A DNA stretch of 64,000 nt from Pedobacter cryoconitis. Lineage in GTDB: Bacteria > Bacteroidota > Bacteroidia > Sphingobacteriales > Sphingobacteriaceae. Below the pieces are notes generated by a model. That model ran no database searches. It was not told where the DNA came from and saw nothing but the letters and a program-made list of their open reading frames with translations. Shown here piece after piece: positions 28,496 to 38,158 of the stretch (within the stretch, counting starts at the first letter, position 1; each line of letters starts with the position of its first letter). A program made the translations under genes and the position numbers. Location: assembly GCF_014200605.1 (NCBI RefSeq), contig NZ_JACHCE010000003.1:496001-560000 (forward strand). The letters are read 5' to 3'.

Positions 28496-29089
28496 TTACA
28501 AATTTAAACGTCTTTTGATTTGTTCTTCATTTTCATGGAAGAGATAATTATGGTTTTTAGCTACAATCATAGAAGGCACATCTTCCCGCTGTTTGCTGAG
28601 GAAAGGAAAGGTCAGTCCAATCTGCAATTTCGGCTGGCACTTGCTGATCGTATCTTCAAAATGGTTGTAGGTCGGCGAATCCAGTAAAATCTGGTAAGCT
28701 GACTTGAAAATTACGATTAACTGCGTCCCCCTGAACCCTCCTATTTTTAACATACTATCAGTAACAGCAACTTCTTCATAGCTTAGTAGCGCCCCCGTAG
28801 CCAGCACATCCAGGTTTAATCCCGCAGCCAGATCAATATAGGTTTCCATTTTTTCTATACTAAAGGCTTCGGTTAAAACCAGATCATCTTCAGCAAAGAT
28901 CACATAAGGATCTTCTATATGATCCTGAATTATCTTTTTAGCGGTGTTGTACAGACTGTCAAATTTTAATGGTGTTACTTCCGTAGTGTACATCCGGTAA
29001 GGAACTGCATGGCTTTTCAGCATTTGGAACAATCCGGTATGCCTTTGCAAAGACATACTGGAATTTGTGGTGGCAATGTTAAGAATCAT
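28496..29089 (-). CDS. Glycosyltransferase-like protein closing the tail operon
   Basis: A 197-residue soluble protein. VIFAEDDLVLTEAF near residues 62-76 is the acidic metal-binding motif seen in GT25/LPS-type transferases, and the start MILNIATTNSSMSLQRHTGL fits a nucleotide-sugar Rossmann strand. It overlaps the first fibre gene by 11 bases on the same strand, so it belongs to the tail operon. It may glycosylate the fibres or alter the producer's surface sugars (inference). The exact family is not certain. Confidence 0.6.
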   Translation of the reverse strand: MILNIATTNSSMSLQRHTGLFQMLKSHAVPYRMYTTEVTPLKFDSLYNTAKKIIQDHIEDPYVIFAEDDLVLTEAFSIEKMETYIDLAAGLNLDVLATGALLSYEEVAVTDSMLKIGGFRGTQLIVIFKSAYQILLDSPTYNHFEDTISKCQPKLQIGLTFPFLSKQREDVPSMIVAKNHNYLFHENEEQIKRRLNL

Positions 29090-30650
29090 AATGACGTGGT
29101 AATATTGTATTGGTTACCGGACCTTCTGAGACATTGTTCTGAAGATAAAAGACTTCCTCATTATACGCAACATAAGAAGGAGTGCTCTTATTTGCTAAAT
29201 ATTTAACGATCGTAGCATCATAGAGATATTTATAACTAACCCCTGTGTATGCGTAGATATAGTTTAAGGATAGTCCATTGCTATAATATTTAGATACCAA
29301 AAGTAATGACCCATTAATCTCACAACTATTAACAGAGACCCTGCTTGACATAATAGCTCCTCCTACCATACTTATCTTTGAATTTGTTAATCTCATCATA
29401 ATATTACTTTCGGACGAGAAAAATTCTGAATCGGACATTTCACCAATAACTAAAGGAAGAACCTCGTTATAACTACCGTTTATCTCAATTTTACAATTTC
29501 TTATCAAATTTAAAGCAGTTTTGGGCACTCCATTATTGGTAATATATTTGGTAACTCTATAGTCAAAATTAGCAGTATTATTAAAACGTTTATCCGTCCT
29601 TCTAAGAATCGTGCCTTTGGTAGAGGCTAATATCCCCTTATTTAGATTTTGTATAGTATAGCAAACCTCATCATTTTCATAGACTGTCGATTTCACTATT
29701 GCAGATAACCTATCTTTTTTCAGTGCTTTTATAATTAAAGGTTCTATATCACCAGAATAGGATGCCGATCCATAAGATAAATACTCATCAACGTCATTCA
29801 TATCATGTATACCATAAACAAAAGTACTTTGAAAATCCGTGAGCAGATACAGTTGTCCTGGTACAAGATTTTTCTCATTCAGTAATACATTTAGCTCATT
29901 ATAAGTGACAGAAATAAGAGTAGCGCTCCCATTACTACTGCCAGAAGCATTGATGACAGGATTTAAAAGTGTTCCTGTAATCGTAATATTATTTCCCGCA
30001 GTAATCACAGGGATATCTTCTATTCTAGCTAAAGTCCCGCTTAAATCAGGTAAAAAAAGCTGCGTATCTGCGCTAATTGTTGCCTTAGCAGGTCTGATAT
30101 ACTGATGAAAATCTTCGGTTGTATTGAAGGATACTGCAGCAGTACTTAAGACACCCGCAATATCAGTATCCCCTTTGACGCCGACCCTGAACTGTGAACC
30201 AATAAAAGAAGGATCAGCCGAAGCATCCTGAACACCAGACGTACTTGAAAATGAAATATTTCCATCCTCCAAACCAAATGCTATTTTTCCTGCAAACCCT
30301 CTGGCAGACACTTTATTTTGCAGATCAATATTGAAATTTATCCCTGTATCAGTTAACACTTCCGGCGTTCTGATCTTATGCGTAAATGTATTCGCCGCAG
30401 TAAATATATTCTGATCTCCTAAGCCGGCTTTCAAGCCAAGTCCATGCGCAGTAAGATCCCGCATATGACTATTTAGCGCTTCAGCATCTGCTTTCTCATC
30501 AAAGCGTTTATCCAGGTTCTCAATATTCCCTGATGGTATCATAGCATCTTTATGCCAAAAAGAATCCCATGTATCCCAGAATTGTTGCTGAGAGGGCTTT
30601 AAACCAGTTCTAAACCAGTTTTTTATAATATTTAAAGTTTGTTTTGCCAT
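29079..30650 (-). CDS. Tail fibre / receptor-binding protein 1
   Basis: 523 residues from the ATG at 30650. Residues 1-55 are the attachment module shared by all four fibres (NWFRTGLKPSQQQFWDTWDS and FWHKD.. blocks). A coil-like region with AHGLGLKAGLGDQN follows, then a long beta-rich shaft with repeated Gly-Thr segments (FAGKIAFGLEDGNISFSS, ITAGNNITITGT). The receptor-binding end is at the C-terminus. It is homologous over much of its length to fibre 2. No enzymatic motif was seen. Confidence 0.8.
   Translation of the reverse strand: MAKQTLNIIKNWFRTGLKPSQQQFWDTWDSFWHKDAMIPSGNIENLDKRFDEKADAEALNSHMRDLTAHGLGLKAGLGDQNIFTAANTFTHKIRTPEVLTDTGINFNIDLQNKVSARGFAGKIAFGLEDGNISFSSTSGVQDASADPSFIGSQFRVGVKGDTDIAGVLSTAAVSFNTTEDFHQYIRPAKATISADTQLFLPDLSGTLARIEDIPVITAGNNITITGTLLNPVINASGSSNGSATLISVTYNELNVLLNEKNLVPGQLYLLTDFQSTFVYGIHDMNDVDEYLSYGSASYSGDIEPLIIKALKKDRLSAIVKSTVYENDEVCYTIQNLNKGILASTKGTILRRTDKRFNNTANFDYRVTKYITNNGVPKTALNLIRNCKIEINGSYNEVLPLVIGEMSDSEFFSSESNIMMRLTNSKISMVGGAIMSSRVSVNSCEINGSLLLVSKYYSNGLSLNYIYAYTGVSYKYLYDATIVKYLANKSTPSYVAYNEEVFYLQNNVSEGPVTNTILPRHYDS
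30486..30650 (-). repeat. Fibre N-terminal module, copy 1
   Basis: About 165 bases encoding the shared attachment module of fibre 1. Related DNA occurs at 32095-32259, 33641-33805 and 35852-36016, with long identical runs around the QFWDTW-coding part. The copies are direct repeats able to recombine. Confidence 0.8.
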
Positions 30651-30708
30651 TTTTTTAATCTTATATGGTGTGCCTGCCATAAAGCAGCTTTATTTATGAT
30701 TGATATTT

Positions 30709-32259
30709 TTAGTTTAATCTGTTTGATATTCTCACTCCTGCAGCATCATTCTCCTGCATATATAATCCATAATAATCCTTCGTGCCTACAATACAAGAAG
30801 TACCATATCTATTAATTATAAGCATTACATTCTGAATAGGAGTATTAACATGTCCTATTCTGGCACAGATAGAATTAAGTGTAGCCCCACCAACAAAATT
30901 TATGTAGCTGGAAAACACAGCTCCTTTTACATAACATTTGTATACATCCATTCTGCTGGAATGAATCCTGCACATATCCATATTCAAATATGAATCTATT
31001 AGTGAAGACATAATATCTCCATTAATAGAGAACAGCTCAGAGTTTTTCATACGACCGATTATTACTGGCATGATTGAACCATAAAAACCTGATGCGTTTA
31101 TTGTACAGTTTGACACCAGGTTTAAGGCATTTTTAGGCTCTCCTTTATTAGTTCTGAATTTTGTTCTTCTATAATCAAAATTGGCAGTGTTTTTTAACCC
31201 GGTATCAGTCCTTCGAAGTATAGTACCTTTTGTAGAGGATAATATACCTCCAAATAAATTCTCCGTAGTATAAATAATTTCATCCTCTGGATATTCAGCA
31301 GATCTGGCAACGGAGTAAAACTTAACAGGGGTTATCGCCATTACAATTAATGGTTCTATTGGCCCTGAATAAACTACCGACCCATAAACCAAACCTTCAG
31401 AAAGCCCATTTACAGAATGTTCTCCATAAACAAAGGTGCTCTGGAAATCTGAAATCTGATATTCTTTACCGGGTATCAGGCTTTTCGTTTGAATCAACCC
31501 TTTCAGTTCTTCATAGGTTACTGTTGTAATCAGGGAGGTATCCTCACCACCGCCACCTGCCGCATTGATTACCAGATTTAAACCACTACCAGTAATAGTT
31601 ATGTTATTTCCGCCACTGACTACTGGTATATCTTCCTTTCTGGACAGCGTCCCATCCTCTTTGGGTAAAAAGAGTATCGTATCTTCAGAGCTGGAGGCTA
31701 TCGCCGGCTTAATATGCTGATGAAAATTTGCATTTAATGATAGTCCCGCAGCATTTAGCGTTCCTGGTGTATAAAGGTCACCAGTTTGGGTGATCTTAAC
31801 CGTTGAACCAGAGAAAGAAGGGTCAGTTGAGGCTTGCTGAGCAGACGGTGTATTAGAGAACGATAATGTTCCGTCCGTTGTATCAAAAGATAACTTCCCG
31901 GAAAAACCTTTAACACCGACCTGACCTTTCTTATCCAGGTTAAAATCAAGACCAGAATCAGTGTTTATTTCTGGTGCTCTGATCTTTTGCAAAAATGTGT
32001 TCTCCACAAGGAAGTTATTCTGATTTCCCAGACCGGCCTTCCGATCCAGGCCATGCGCGCTAAGATCGTGTATATGACGGGTTAAGGAATCGTTATCTGC
32101 TTTTTCACCAAAACGGATTTCCAGATTTTCAATATTTGCCGCAGGAATAATTTCATCCTTATGCCAGAAAGAATCAAAGGTATCCCAGAATTGCTGCTGT
32201 AGTGGTTTAAAACCCGTATTAAACCAGCTTTTTATGGTATTTAAAGTTTGTTTTGACAT
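30709..32259 (-). CDS. Tail fibre / receptor-binding protein 2
   Basis: 516 residues (MSKQTLNTIKSWFNTGFKP start). It has the shared N-terminal module, then the same shaft architecture as fibre 1 (GFSGKLSFDTTDGTLSFSNT; VVSGGNNITITGSGLNLVIN; DFQSTFVYGEHS). The last 150 residues diverge most from fibre 1, as expected for a receptor-binding tip under selection. It lies 58 bases upstream of fibre 1 in the same operon. Confidence 0.8.
   Translation of the reverse strand: MSKQTLNTIKSWFNTGFKPLQQQFWDTFDSFWHKDEIIPAANIENLEIRFGEKADNDSLTRHIHDLSAHGLDRKAGLGNQNNFLVENTFLQKIRAPEINTDSGLDFNLDKKGQVGVKGFSGKLSFDTTDGTLSFSNTPSAQQASTDPSFSGSTVKITQTGDLYTPGTLNAAGLSLNANFHQHIKPAIASSSEDTILFLPKEDGTLSRKEDIPVVSGGNNITITGSGLNLVINAAGGGGEDTSLITTVTYEELKGLIQTKSLIPGKEYQISDFQSTFVYGEHSVNGLSEGLVYGSVVYSGPIEPLIVMAITPVKFYSVARSAEYPEDEIIYTTENLFGGILSSTKGTILRRTDTGLKNTANFDYRRTKFRTNKGEPKNALNLVSNCTINASGFYGSIMPVIIGRMKNSELFSINGDIMSSLIDSYLNMDMCRIHSSRMDVYKCYVKGAVFSSYINFVGGATLNSICARIGHVNTPIQNVMLIINRYGTSCIVGTKDYYGLYMQENDAAGVRISNRLN
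32095..32259 (-). repeat. Fibre N-terminal module, copy 2
   Basis: Second copy of the direct repeat at the 5' end of each fibre gene; somewhat more diverged than copies 3 and 4. Confidence 0.8.
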
Positions 32260-32326
32260 TTTATAATTTCATGAGGTAAGCTAAAGTCAGATATGTGATT
32301 CCATATCCCAAAATCCTGATTACTTA

Positions 32327-33805
32327 CTAATCAGTAATAATAGAAAAGCCCTTTGCAATCAGATTATTTTTGGCAATTAAGCCGTCTCCCGTTGGCACTG
32401 CCGGCTGGTTTTGATTATTTAAGGTGACAGTAAGCGCAGTGAATTCAATTTTGTCTAAATCGATTAAGATATTATTCACCGTAACGTAAGTCAACTTGTT
32501 TCCTTGCAAATGGAGCTCTTTAAGTCCTTTTGGCAAACTAGAAACAGACTTAACAACAAACAGGTTTCCATTGTCATTCAATTCTATTTTTGTAAGATTT
32601 GTACAATTCTTAAAAATATCTAAGTCAATATGGGTCAGGCTCTTATTATAACTAAAATTTGCTGATTTCAAACTGCCTGGGAATCCAACTTTAAAATTAA
32701 TATCTGCCAGCGCTGTATAAGAAATCTCAAGATCAAAGTATGAGTCAGTATTTTTTCTAAAAATATCTATCTCAATCCCTGTTATTATTTCGTTATTTTT
32801 ATCCTTGTTCTCTATACCGCCTAAATAAAAACGTGATAGATTAGATGGAAGCTCAGTGTTAAAATAGCCCAGATTACCACTTGTTATACTTAGAAAAGTC
32901 AAACTATTTAGCTTAGATAAATTTTCCATTTTAGTTATAGTACTCTCCCTTATATAAGCTACCGTAACATTTGAATAATCTGCCAATATTAATGCGATCT
33001 TATAGATGCCTGCTTTAAGATAAGTATGTTCAAATACTACCCCAATGTTATTACTCTTTTGCGAATATCCATCTCCATAATCCAAAATGTTTTCCATCCC
33101 GTTATAACTATATATTTCAGTACCAAGATCCAATTTGTAATTATCTGACGGAATATTTAAAGTAAGAATAAGGGGTGGAGAAGTTTCAGCTGAAGTTACA
33201 GCCAGCATATAGTTACCAAAAACATCTGTTATACTATAAAAATCCCCCAAAGACAGTCCCGCTTTCAAGGCACCATAATTACTCAAATAGGTTGGGAGAT
33301 TACCTAATCCAATGGCTGTTTTATCCAGTGTTTGCCAGGTTTTATCACCCCGGAAATATTGATTTTTAGTACCTATAGCAATAATGTTCTCTTTGCTATT
33401 TATAGTCAGGGCTAAATCTTTAACAACTTCAATTTCGACATCCTGTGCAGTATTTTTTTGATTGATAACATCAATCTGTTCCTGCATATCAGTATCGTCG
33501 AAATTGTAAAGTCTTGCTAATTTTTGCTTTTCAATATCTGTATAGTCATTGGCAGATAAACCTTTACCCGCTTCTTTATCTACTTTATTATTAATTCCGT
33601 GTGCTGAAACATCTTTCAGGTGCCCCGCAAAAGCCTGCTGATCGGCTTTCTCATCAAAACGCTTATCAAGGTTTTCGATATTCGCAGCAGGAATAATTTC
33701 ATCTTTATGCCAGAAGGAATCCCAGGTATCCCAAAATTGCAACTGACTGGGTTTTAAACCAGTTTTAAACCAGTTTTTTATTACATTTAAAGTTTGTTTT
33801 GCCAT
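32327..33805 (-). CDS. Tail fibre / receptor-binding protein 3, leucine-rich tip
   Basis: 492 residues. The shared N-terminal module is followed by a linker (VDKEAGKGLSANDYTDIEKQ) and a coiled segment (MQEQIDVINQKNTAQDVEIE). A PKD-like strand region (YGDGYSQKSNNIGVVFEHTY) comes next. From about residue 295 there are leucine-rich-repeat-like turns (MENLSKLNSLTFLSITSGNL; LSRFYLGG; LKELHLQGNKLTYV). The tip type differs from fibres 1 and 2. Confidence 0.78.
   Translation of the reverse strand: MAKQTLNVIKNWFKTGLKPSQLQFWDTWDSFWHKDEIIPAANIENLDKRFDEKADQQAFAGHLKDVSAHGINNKVDKEAGKGLSANDYTDIEKQKLARLYNFDDTDMQEQIDVINQKNTAQDVEIEVVKDLALTINSKENIIAIGTKNQYFRGDKTWQTLDKTAIGLGNLPTYLSNYGALKAGLSLGDFYSITDVFGNYMLAVTSAETSPPLILTLNIPSDNYKLDLGTEIYSYNGMENILDYGDGYSQKSNNIGVVFEHTYLKAGIYKIALILADYSNVTVAYIRESTITKMENLSKLNSLTFLSITSGNLGYFNTELPSNLSRFYLGGIENKDKNNEIITGIEIDIFRKNTDSYFDLEISYTALADINFKVGFPGSLKSANFSYNKSLTHIDLDIFKNCTNLTKIELNDNGNLFVVKSVSSLPKGLKELHLQGNKLTYVTVNNILIDLDKIEFTALTVTLNNQNQPAVPTGDGLIAKNNLIAKGFSIITD
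33641..33805 (-). repeat. Fibre N-terminal module, copy 3
   Basis: Third copy; very similar to copy 4 at both protein and DNA level (LDKRFDEKADQQAFAGHL against LDKRLDEKADQQAFAGHL). Confidence 0.8.
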
Positions 33806-33853
33806 AGTTTTTTGATAGTATTTTAATTTTTGAGGTTGAAATATTACGTTAGC

Positions 33854-36016
33854 TTATTCAGGCAATTGAATACTCCATCCTTTTTGAAGTAAGGATACTT
33901 TAGACGCATTAGACGCAGAAGTTCTTTTAACTGGATTCAGGTAAGTTCCATTGTAATTATTCTCAATTAGCAGGCGTCCATTAAACCTTCCCGCCTTATC
34001 GAGGTCAATTAACATTCTATCCATTTCAGCCGAACTTATATTTGTATAATCCAATTGAAGTACGGTTATATCGGCTAAGTTTTCAGGGATTTTAGAGAAT
34101 CTCCCTGCCCATTGTCCCTTTTTACCAGGTTCATCATCTGGAAAACCACCACTAAGCAGAATAATAAATGATTGTATTCTGGCAACCGGATGAAGTGAGA
34201 TTGTGCTCATAAATAGGTTATCACCATCAGGAGGACTTTTCGGGTCTAGAATCAAAGGGCTATAATCTCCAATATTTACCAGCTCTTTTAATTCTGAACA
34301 ATCCAGAACCCCAGAGTTTACTACGAAACTTCCATTGACTGCAAGAATTAGTGACTGTAGGTTTTTAAAAAAATTAATAAAACCTTTATTTAATTCAAAG
34401 TTCGATGGTTTCGGAGTTTGCAATGAATAATAAAATTCAATTCCCACATTCATACTTTTAACCCCCAAGGGGTTAATTATATACTTGATAATTTTTATTC
34501 CCGGTTTTTCTCCGAAGTACCAGTTATTAACACCTCTTCCAATATATTCTGCAACCTTACTCTCCGTACTATCATCATTTAAATGGAATATCTGAACAAT
34601 AACATCTTGTTTTTTGTCCTGATGCCATTGAGTAAATTGAAAAAACAACCCATTTGGCAGTGAATAATTCGCAGGACAGTCATAAAACCTTCCATATTCT
34701 ATTGTCATTTTATCTGTCAGATCCAGGTCTCCTATATTGATAATAACCGGTGCCGGGGGTGGAGGTATAGTAATTACGTTATAAGGTGATCCTTTCGAAA
34801 TATATAAAGTGTCTGCATTCTTTTCAGAAGCTGGAAGTGCCGTATATTCATCTGTAGTAACCTGCCTGATCGTCTTGATCAGATTTGTCGTATTCCCACC
34901 AACAGGCACCGAGGATCTCACCAATAGCTGCCAGCGTGTACCATCTGAGTAATAAATACATTTATCACTGCTGAGATACACAAAAGTTAGCGCTGCAGGA
35001 ACAGTCGCCGGTAAACTACTGACTGTAGCTATACTCAATAATGGATTTCTTACACTTCCAAAAGTATTCCACAACACACCATTCGCATCTCTTTCTATAG
35101 CCCCGTTTTGTAAAGCAGACGTCAGCGAACCTCCTGGAATAACCAGTGGAGGTGTCGTCGTCGTTCCTGCTCCTAATATAATTCCAGAGTTGAAAGTCCA
35201 GGGTTTAGTGATGACCTGGGCTTGTGTTTTGATCCAGGCCCACCAGTTAAATAACTTTAATCTGCTCACCACTTTACTATCCTCCGTAACAGCCGCAGTT
35301 AGCTGAACTTCTGCATCACTGGCAAGAGTTACATTTTGCAAACTGTTCAGCTTACTGAGTAAAACATTAGTGAAAGCATTAGTATCAGGGTTACTTTCAT
35401 AAGCAGTCTTAATCTGACTGGCCGACATCGCGGCATTCAGTAAATCCGGATCACTTATTTTAATATAAACTGCATTTGTCCCGGTTGTAGTCGCTTTATA
35501 AAGTGCCCAGCGTCCGTCACCATCATTGAGCACAAAGACATTCATTGGTAAACCAGAAATATTATATGCATCTCTTGCGGTAAGATCTGCAACAGTAATC
35601 TCTTTGAAACTACCAGCAATTTTCTGATACAATTTCATGAAAGTATTACCATCCTCAGGAACTCCATCTTTTATATCAAGATCATAGTCATCAATCCAGC
35701 TTAAAACCTCTTCTCTGCTTGTTTTGCTATTCAACAATAATTGTAATCCCTCAACCTGAGCGATTGTATGTGTGTGATTCAAGTTCGCTTTTGACGCTAA
35801 AAGAGCCTGATGGGCCAGAGGATCTGTCAAATGTCCGGCAAAAGCCTGCTGATCTGCTTTCTCATCCAGACGTTTATCCAGATTTTCAATATTTGCAGCA
35901 GGAATAATCTCATCTTTATGCCAGAATGAATCCCAGGTATCCCAAAATTGCTGCTGACTTGGTTTTAAACCAGTCTTAAACCAGTTTTTTATCGCATATA
36001 AAGTTTGTTTTGCCAT
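33854..36016 (-). CDS. Tail fibre / receptor-binding protein 4, longest, leucine-rich tip
   Basis: 720 residues from the ATG at 36016. The shared N-terminal module is followed by a shaft with ASKANLNHTHTIAQVEGLQL and NNGDGRW-type repeats. A central domain contains WAWIKTQAQVITKPWTFNSG. The C-terminal part is LRR-like (FFKNLQSLILAVNGSF; ITVLQLDYTNISSAEMDRML). The last 40 residues align with the end of fibre 3. It is the first of the four fibre genes after the collar gene, with one base between. Confidence 0.78.
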   Translation of the reverse strand: MAKQTLYAIKNWFKTGLKPSQQQFWDTWDSFWHKDEIIPAANIENLDKRLDEKADQQAFAGHLTDPLAHQALLASKANLNHTHTIAQVEGLQLLLNSKTSREEVLSWIDDYDLDIKDGVPEDGNTFMKLYQKIAGSFKEITVADLTARDAYNISGLPMNVFVLNDGDGRWALYKATTTGTNAVYIKISDPDLLNAAMSASQIKTAYESNPDTNAFTNVLLSKLNSLQNVTLASDAEVQLTAAVTEDSKVVSRLKLFNWWAWIKTQAQVITKPWTFNSGIILGAGTTTTPPLVIPGGSLTSALQNGAIERDANGVLWNTFGSVRNPLLSIATVSSLPATVPAALTFVYLSSDKCIYYSDGTRWQLLVRSSVPVGGNTTNLIKTIRQVTTDEYTALPASEKNADTLYISKGSPYNVITIPPPPAPVIINIGDLDLTDKMTIEYGRFYDCPANYSLPNGLFFQFTQWHQDKKQDVIVQIFHLNDDSTESKVAEYIGRGVNNWYFGEKPGIKIIKYIINPLGVKSMNVGIEFYYSLQTPKPSNFELNKGFINFFKNLQSLILAVNGSFVVNSGVLDCSELKELVNIGDYSPLILDPKSPPDGDNLFMSTISLHPVARIQSFIILLSGGFPDDEPGKKGQWAGRFSKIPENLADITVLQLDYTNISSAEMDRMLIDLDKAGRFNGRLLIENNYNGTYLNPVKRTSASNASKVSLLQKGWSIQLPE
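35852..36016 (-). repeat. Fibre N-terminal module, copy 4
   Basis: Fourth copy, at the start of the longest fibre gene; lies first in transcription order. Confidence 0.8.
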
Positions 36017-36017
36017 C

Positions 36018-36857
36018 TTATCCTCCTGTGTATTCAATGAACATCACAATACGGTAAGGATTCAGATGGTTAATCTCAGCAGCAGATCCTGGCCAGCCCA
36101 CATGATTGATCAAATCTGGTTCTGTCCCGGAGTTTATACTGTCGACCTTACTGATCGTTACACTTTCACCCCAGTTTGACTGACGCTGAAGACCGGCTCT
36201 GTTGTTAGATAATATAGGTAATTGTGATTCATTTAAAGTATGTGTTTTTGCTCCTCCGTTGAGTCCAACTGTGTTAAAATTAAAGTCATCAGGGTTCCAG
36301 CCCATTGGTAATCGCCCACGCCATTCTTTTACTTCAGACCAACCTACAGGAATTTCAACAAAAGGTTTTTTGAATAAGACCATACCACCACCCAAAGAAA
36401 AAGGGGCAGCTATTTTTTTAAGCGTTTCCACTTCGTTTCTCAGTGCTGTAAGATCTACAGTAAGTGCTTTGTTAGCAATCTCTGTGGTCACAGTCTGCAA
36501 ATCCATCAGACGGGGCAGACTTGCCCAGACAACTGCACCTGTACCAGTACCGAATTGCGCATAACGTGTAAAGAATACATTTCTATTTTGCCCATTTTCG
36601 AATGGACGGGCTTGCGTATCTTCTCTGATCACAATATTGCTCTGTAATAATCCACCTCTGAAAGGCAGCAGTTCGCCACCCAGAACGACATAACCATCAG
36701 TAACTGTACTGCCTGAAGTTATACAACCAGACAGAATGTAATTACTGCCACCCAGGGCGGTTATAGATTGCAGAGAAGCATAACTGGTCTGCATGAAGTT
36801 TAAAGTATCGGTTTCAAGTGGAAATCCTCCGGTTTGTTGAAAATCTATGTTGTTCAT
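36018..36857 (-). CDS. Phage tail collar-like protein
   Basis: 279 residues with a C-terminal tail-collar-like domain: VEIPVGWSEVKEWRGRLPMG is the usual P-x-GW...G-x-x-P-x-G opening, followed by GGAKTHTLNESQLP and a basic, glycine-rich end. It probably connects fibres to the baseplate or is a short fibre. Its start overlaps the preceding gene by four bases. Confidence 0.8.
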   Translation of the reverse strand: MNNIDFQQTGGFPLETDTLNFMQTSYASLQSITALGGSNYILSGCITSGSTVTDGYVVLGGELLPFRGGLLQSNIVIREDTQARPFENGQNRNVFFTRYAQFGTGTGAVVWASLPRLMDLQTVTTEIANKALTVDLTALRNEVETLKKIAAPFSLGGGMVLFKKPFVEIPVGWSEVKEWRGRLPMGWNPDDFNFNTVGLNGGAKTHTLNESQLPILSNNRAGLQRQSNWGESVTISKVDSINSGTEPDLINHVGWPGSAAEINHLNPYRIVMFIEYTGG

Positions 36858-37321
36858 ATCGTCTCTATTGTATATCGTTTACTTGCTAGTTTATAAAAAT
36901 CAATCAGTGCGTTTAATTGGTAGTAGTTTGCTTGTGTATTCAGTTCTGCGGGGATGATCACCTTAAAATCAGAACCTGTATCGGCAAAGCTTGAACTTGG
37001 CTGCAGAAACAGCCGCTTCAGATAGCGGGGCTGACTTTCGGCCTGTGTGTAGATATAAGTCCTTTTAAACCGGTTGCCGTTATCAATATAGATACGCCTT
37101 AACTCCGTATCGAACATATCATTCAGTGCTTTTCTCAGATAGCAAACCTGCCCGTTGTGAGCTAGTTTATAAAGGTTATCATCCCTCTTAGCATACCAAA
37201 GCTGATATAACATAGAAATCGGTGTAACCAATGCCTGTACATAACTTACTGTCAGATTTTGTCTCAGAAAAGTAGGCAGTACCAGAACCACCAGCTTTTT
37301 AAAGTCTATTTTATACCACAT
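36854..37321 (-). CDS. Baseplate-associated protein, gpI-like position
   Basis: A 155-residue protein, hydrophobic at the start (LVVLVLPTFLRQNLTVSYVQ), otherwise mixed; unknown family. It overlaps the baseplate J gene by 11 bases and precedes the collar gene. That is where Mu/P2-type tails encode gpI, so a wedge-to-fibre linker role is likely by position only. Confidence 0.65.
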   Translation of the reverse strand: MWYKIDFKKLVVLVLPTFLRQNLTVSYVQALVTPISMLYQLWYAKRDDNLYKLAHNGQVCYLRKALNDMFDTELRRIYIDNGNRFKRTYIYTQAESQPRYLKRLFLQPSSSFADTGSDFKVIIPAELNTQANYYQLNALIDFYKLASKRYTIETI

Positions 37322-38156
37322 ATTTTATCCCGTTAAAGTTTGCGATCTCGAAATATCCCGATACCGGAATCTCACGTACATTAATTTCGCGTGGTGTGCC
37401 GTAATTGTTAGATTTCCCATCTCCATCAATCCAGCTGCTTTGTGCACTGTCAATATGAGGTATCTTTACACCAGGCAGCAACTGCAAGCGGTCTACCAGT
37501 GAGGCAAGGACCAACTCACCATTGAAAGGCATTTCTTTGAGATACTGTTTAAGCGTTTCTTCTATCGGCCGGCCCCCGTTCAGAATACTATTCCCTTCTG
37601 CGTCTATGAGCAACGGGTCACGGAAAATCCGCATGTTCAGAAAAAGTTTGTCCGCAGGAAAATTGATTACATTTGTTCTTACTCCGGCATCTCTGATTTC
37701 GGACAGATAGGCTTCAAAACTTTCTTTTTGTGCCGCAGAAATTGGCCCTAATTTCCCCGCCGTTTCTGTAGCGATTTTAACGATCAGCCGGCTGTCTTCC
37801 TCTGCTTCTGTTACCGCAGCATATTTGATAATCTTACTATTTTCAACCAGATCCGCTGCCACTTTACTATTGTCATAATAGTCTGCATCACGAACCAATG
37901 GAAAGCCATACTGAAAGGCCTTTGTTTTCTCGCGGTACCATCTTGCTGTATGCGGTTTTAACAGTGAGATTTTAAGATCTGTCTCATTTTTATGCAGGTC
38001 AAACAGCTTTTCGAGTGTAGAAATAGCAGCAGCGATAACAAAGGTTATCAAACGCCATATGGCTACTTTACTTGTACTGTTCAATACATCCAAATCGGAA
38101 TCGGCTTCTTTAGCCTGTATAATTTCTGCTTGTATTTGTTCTATGCTTCTTGCCAT
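37311..38156 (-). CDS. Baseplate J-like protein
   Basis: 281 residues. The segment LFLNMRIFRDPLLIDAEGN and the region LKQYLKEMPFNGELVLASL resemble the C-terminal part of baseplate J (gp6-like) wedge proteins. The N-terminus is helical and lysine/glutamate-rich. Its place after the gpW/gp25-like and LysM-like genes agrees with the wedge order of contractile tails. Confidence 0.75.
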   Translation of the reverse strand: MARSIEQIQAEIIQAKEADSDLDVLNSTSKVAIWRLITFVIAAAISTLEKLFDLHKNETDLKISLLKPHTARWYREKTKAFQYGFPLVRDADYYDNSKVAADLVENSKIIKYAAVTEAEEDSRLIVKIATETAGKLGPISAAQKESFEAYLSEIRDAGVRTNVINFPADKLFLNMRIFRDPLLIDAEGNSILNGGRPIEETLKQYLKEMPFNGELVLASLVDRLQLLPGVKIPHIDSAQSSWIDGDGKSNNYGTPREINVREIPVSGYFEIANFNGIKYVV

Positions 38157-38158
38157 AA

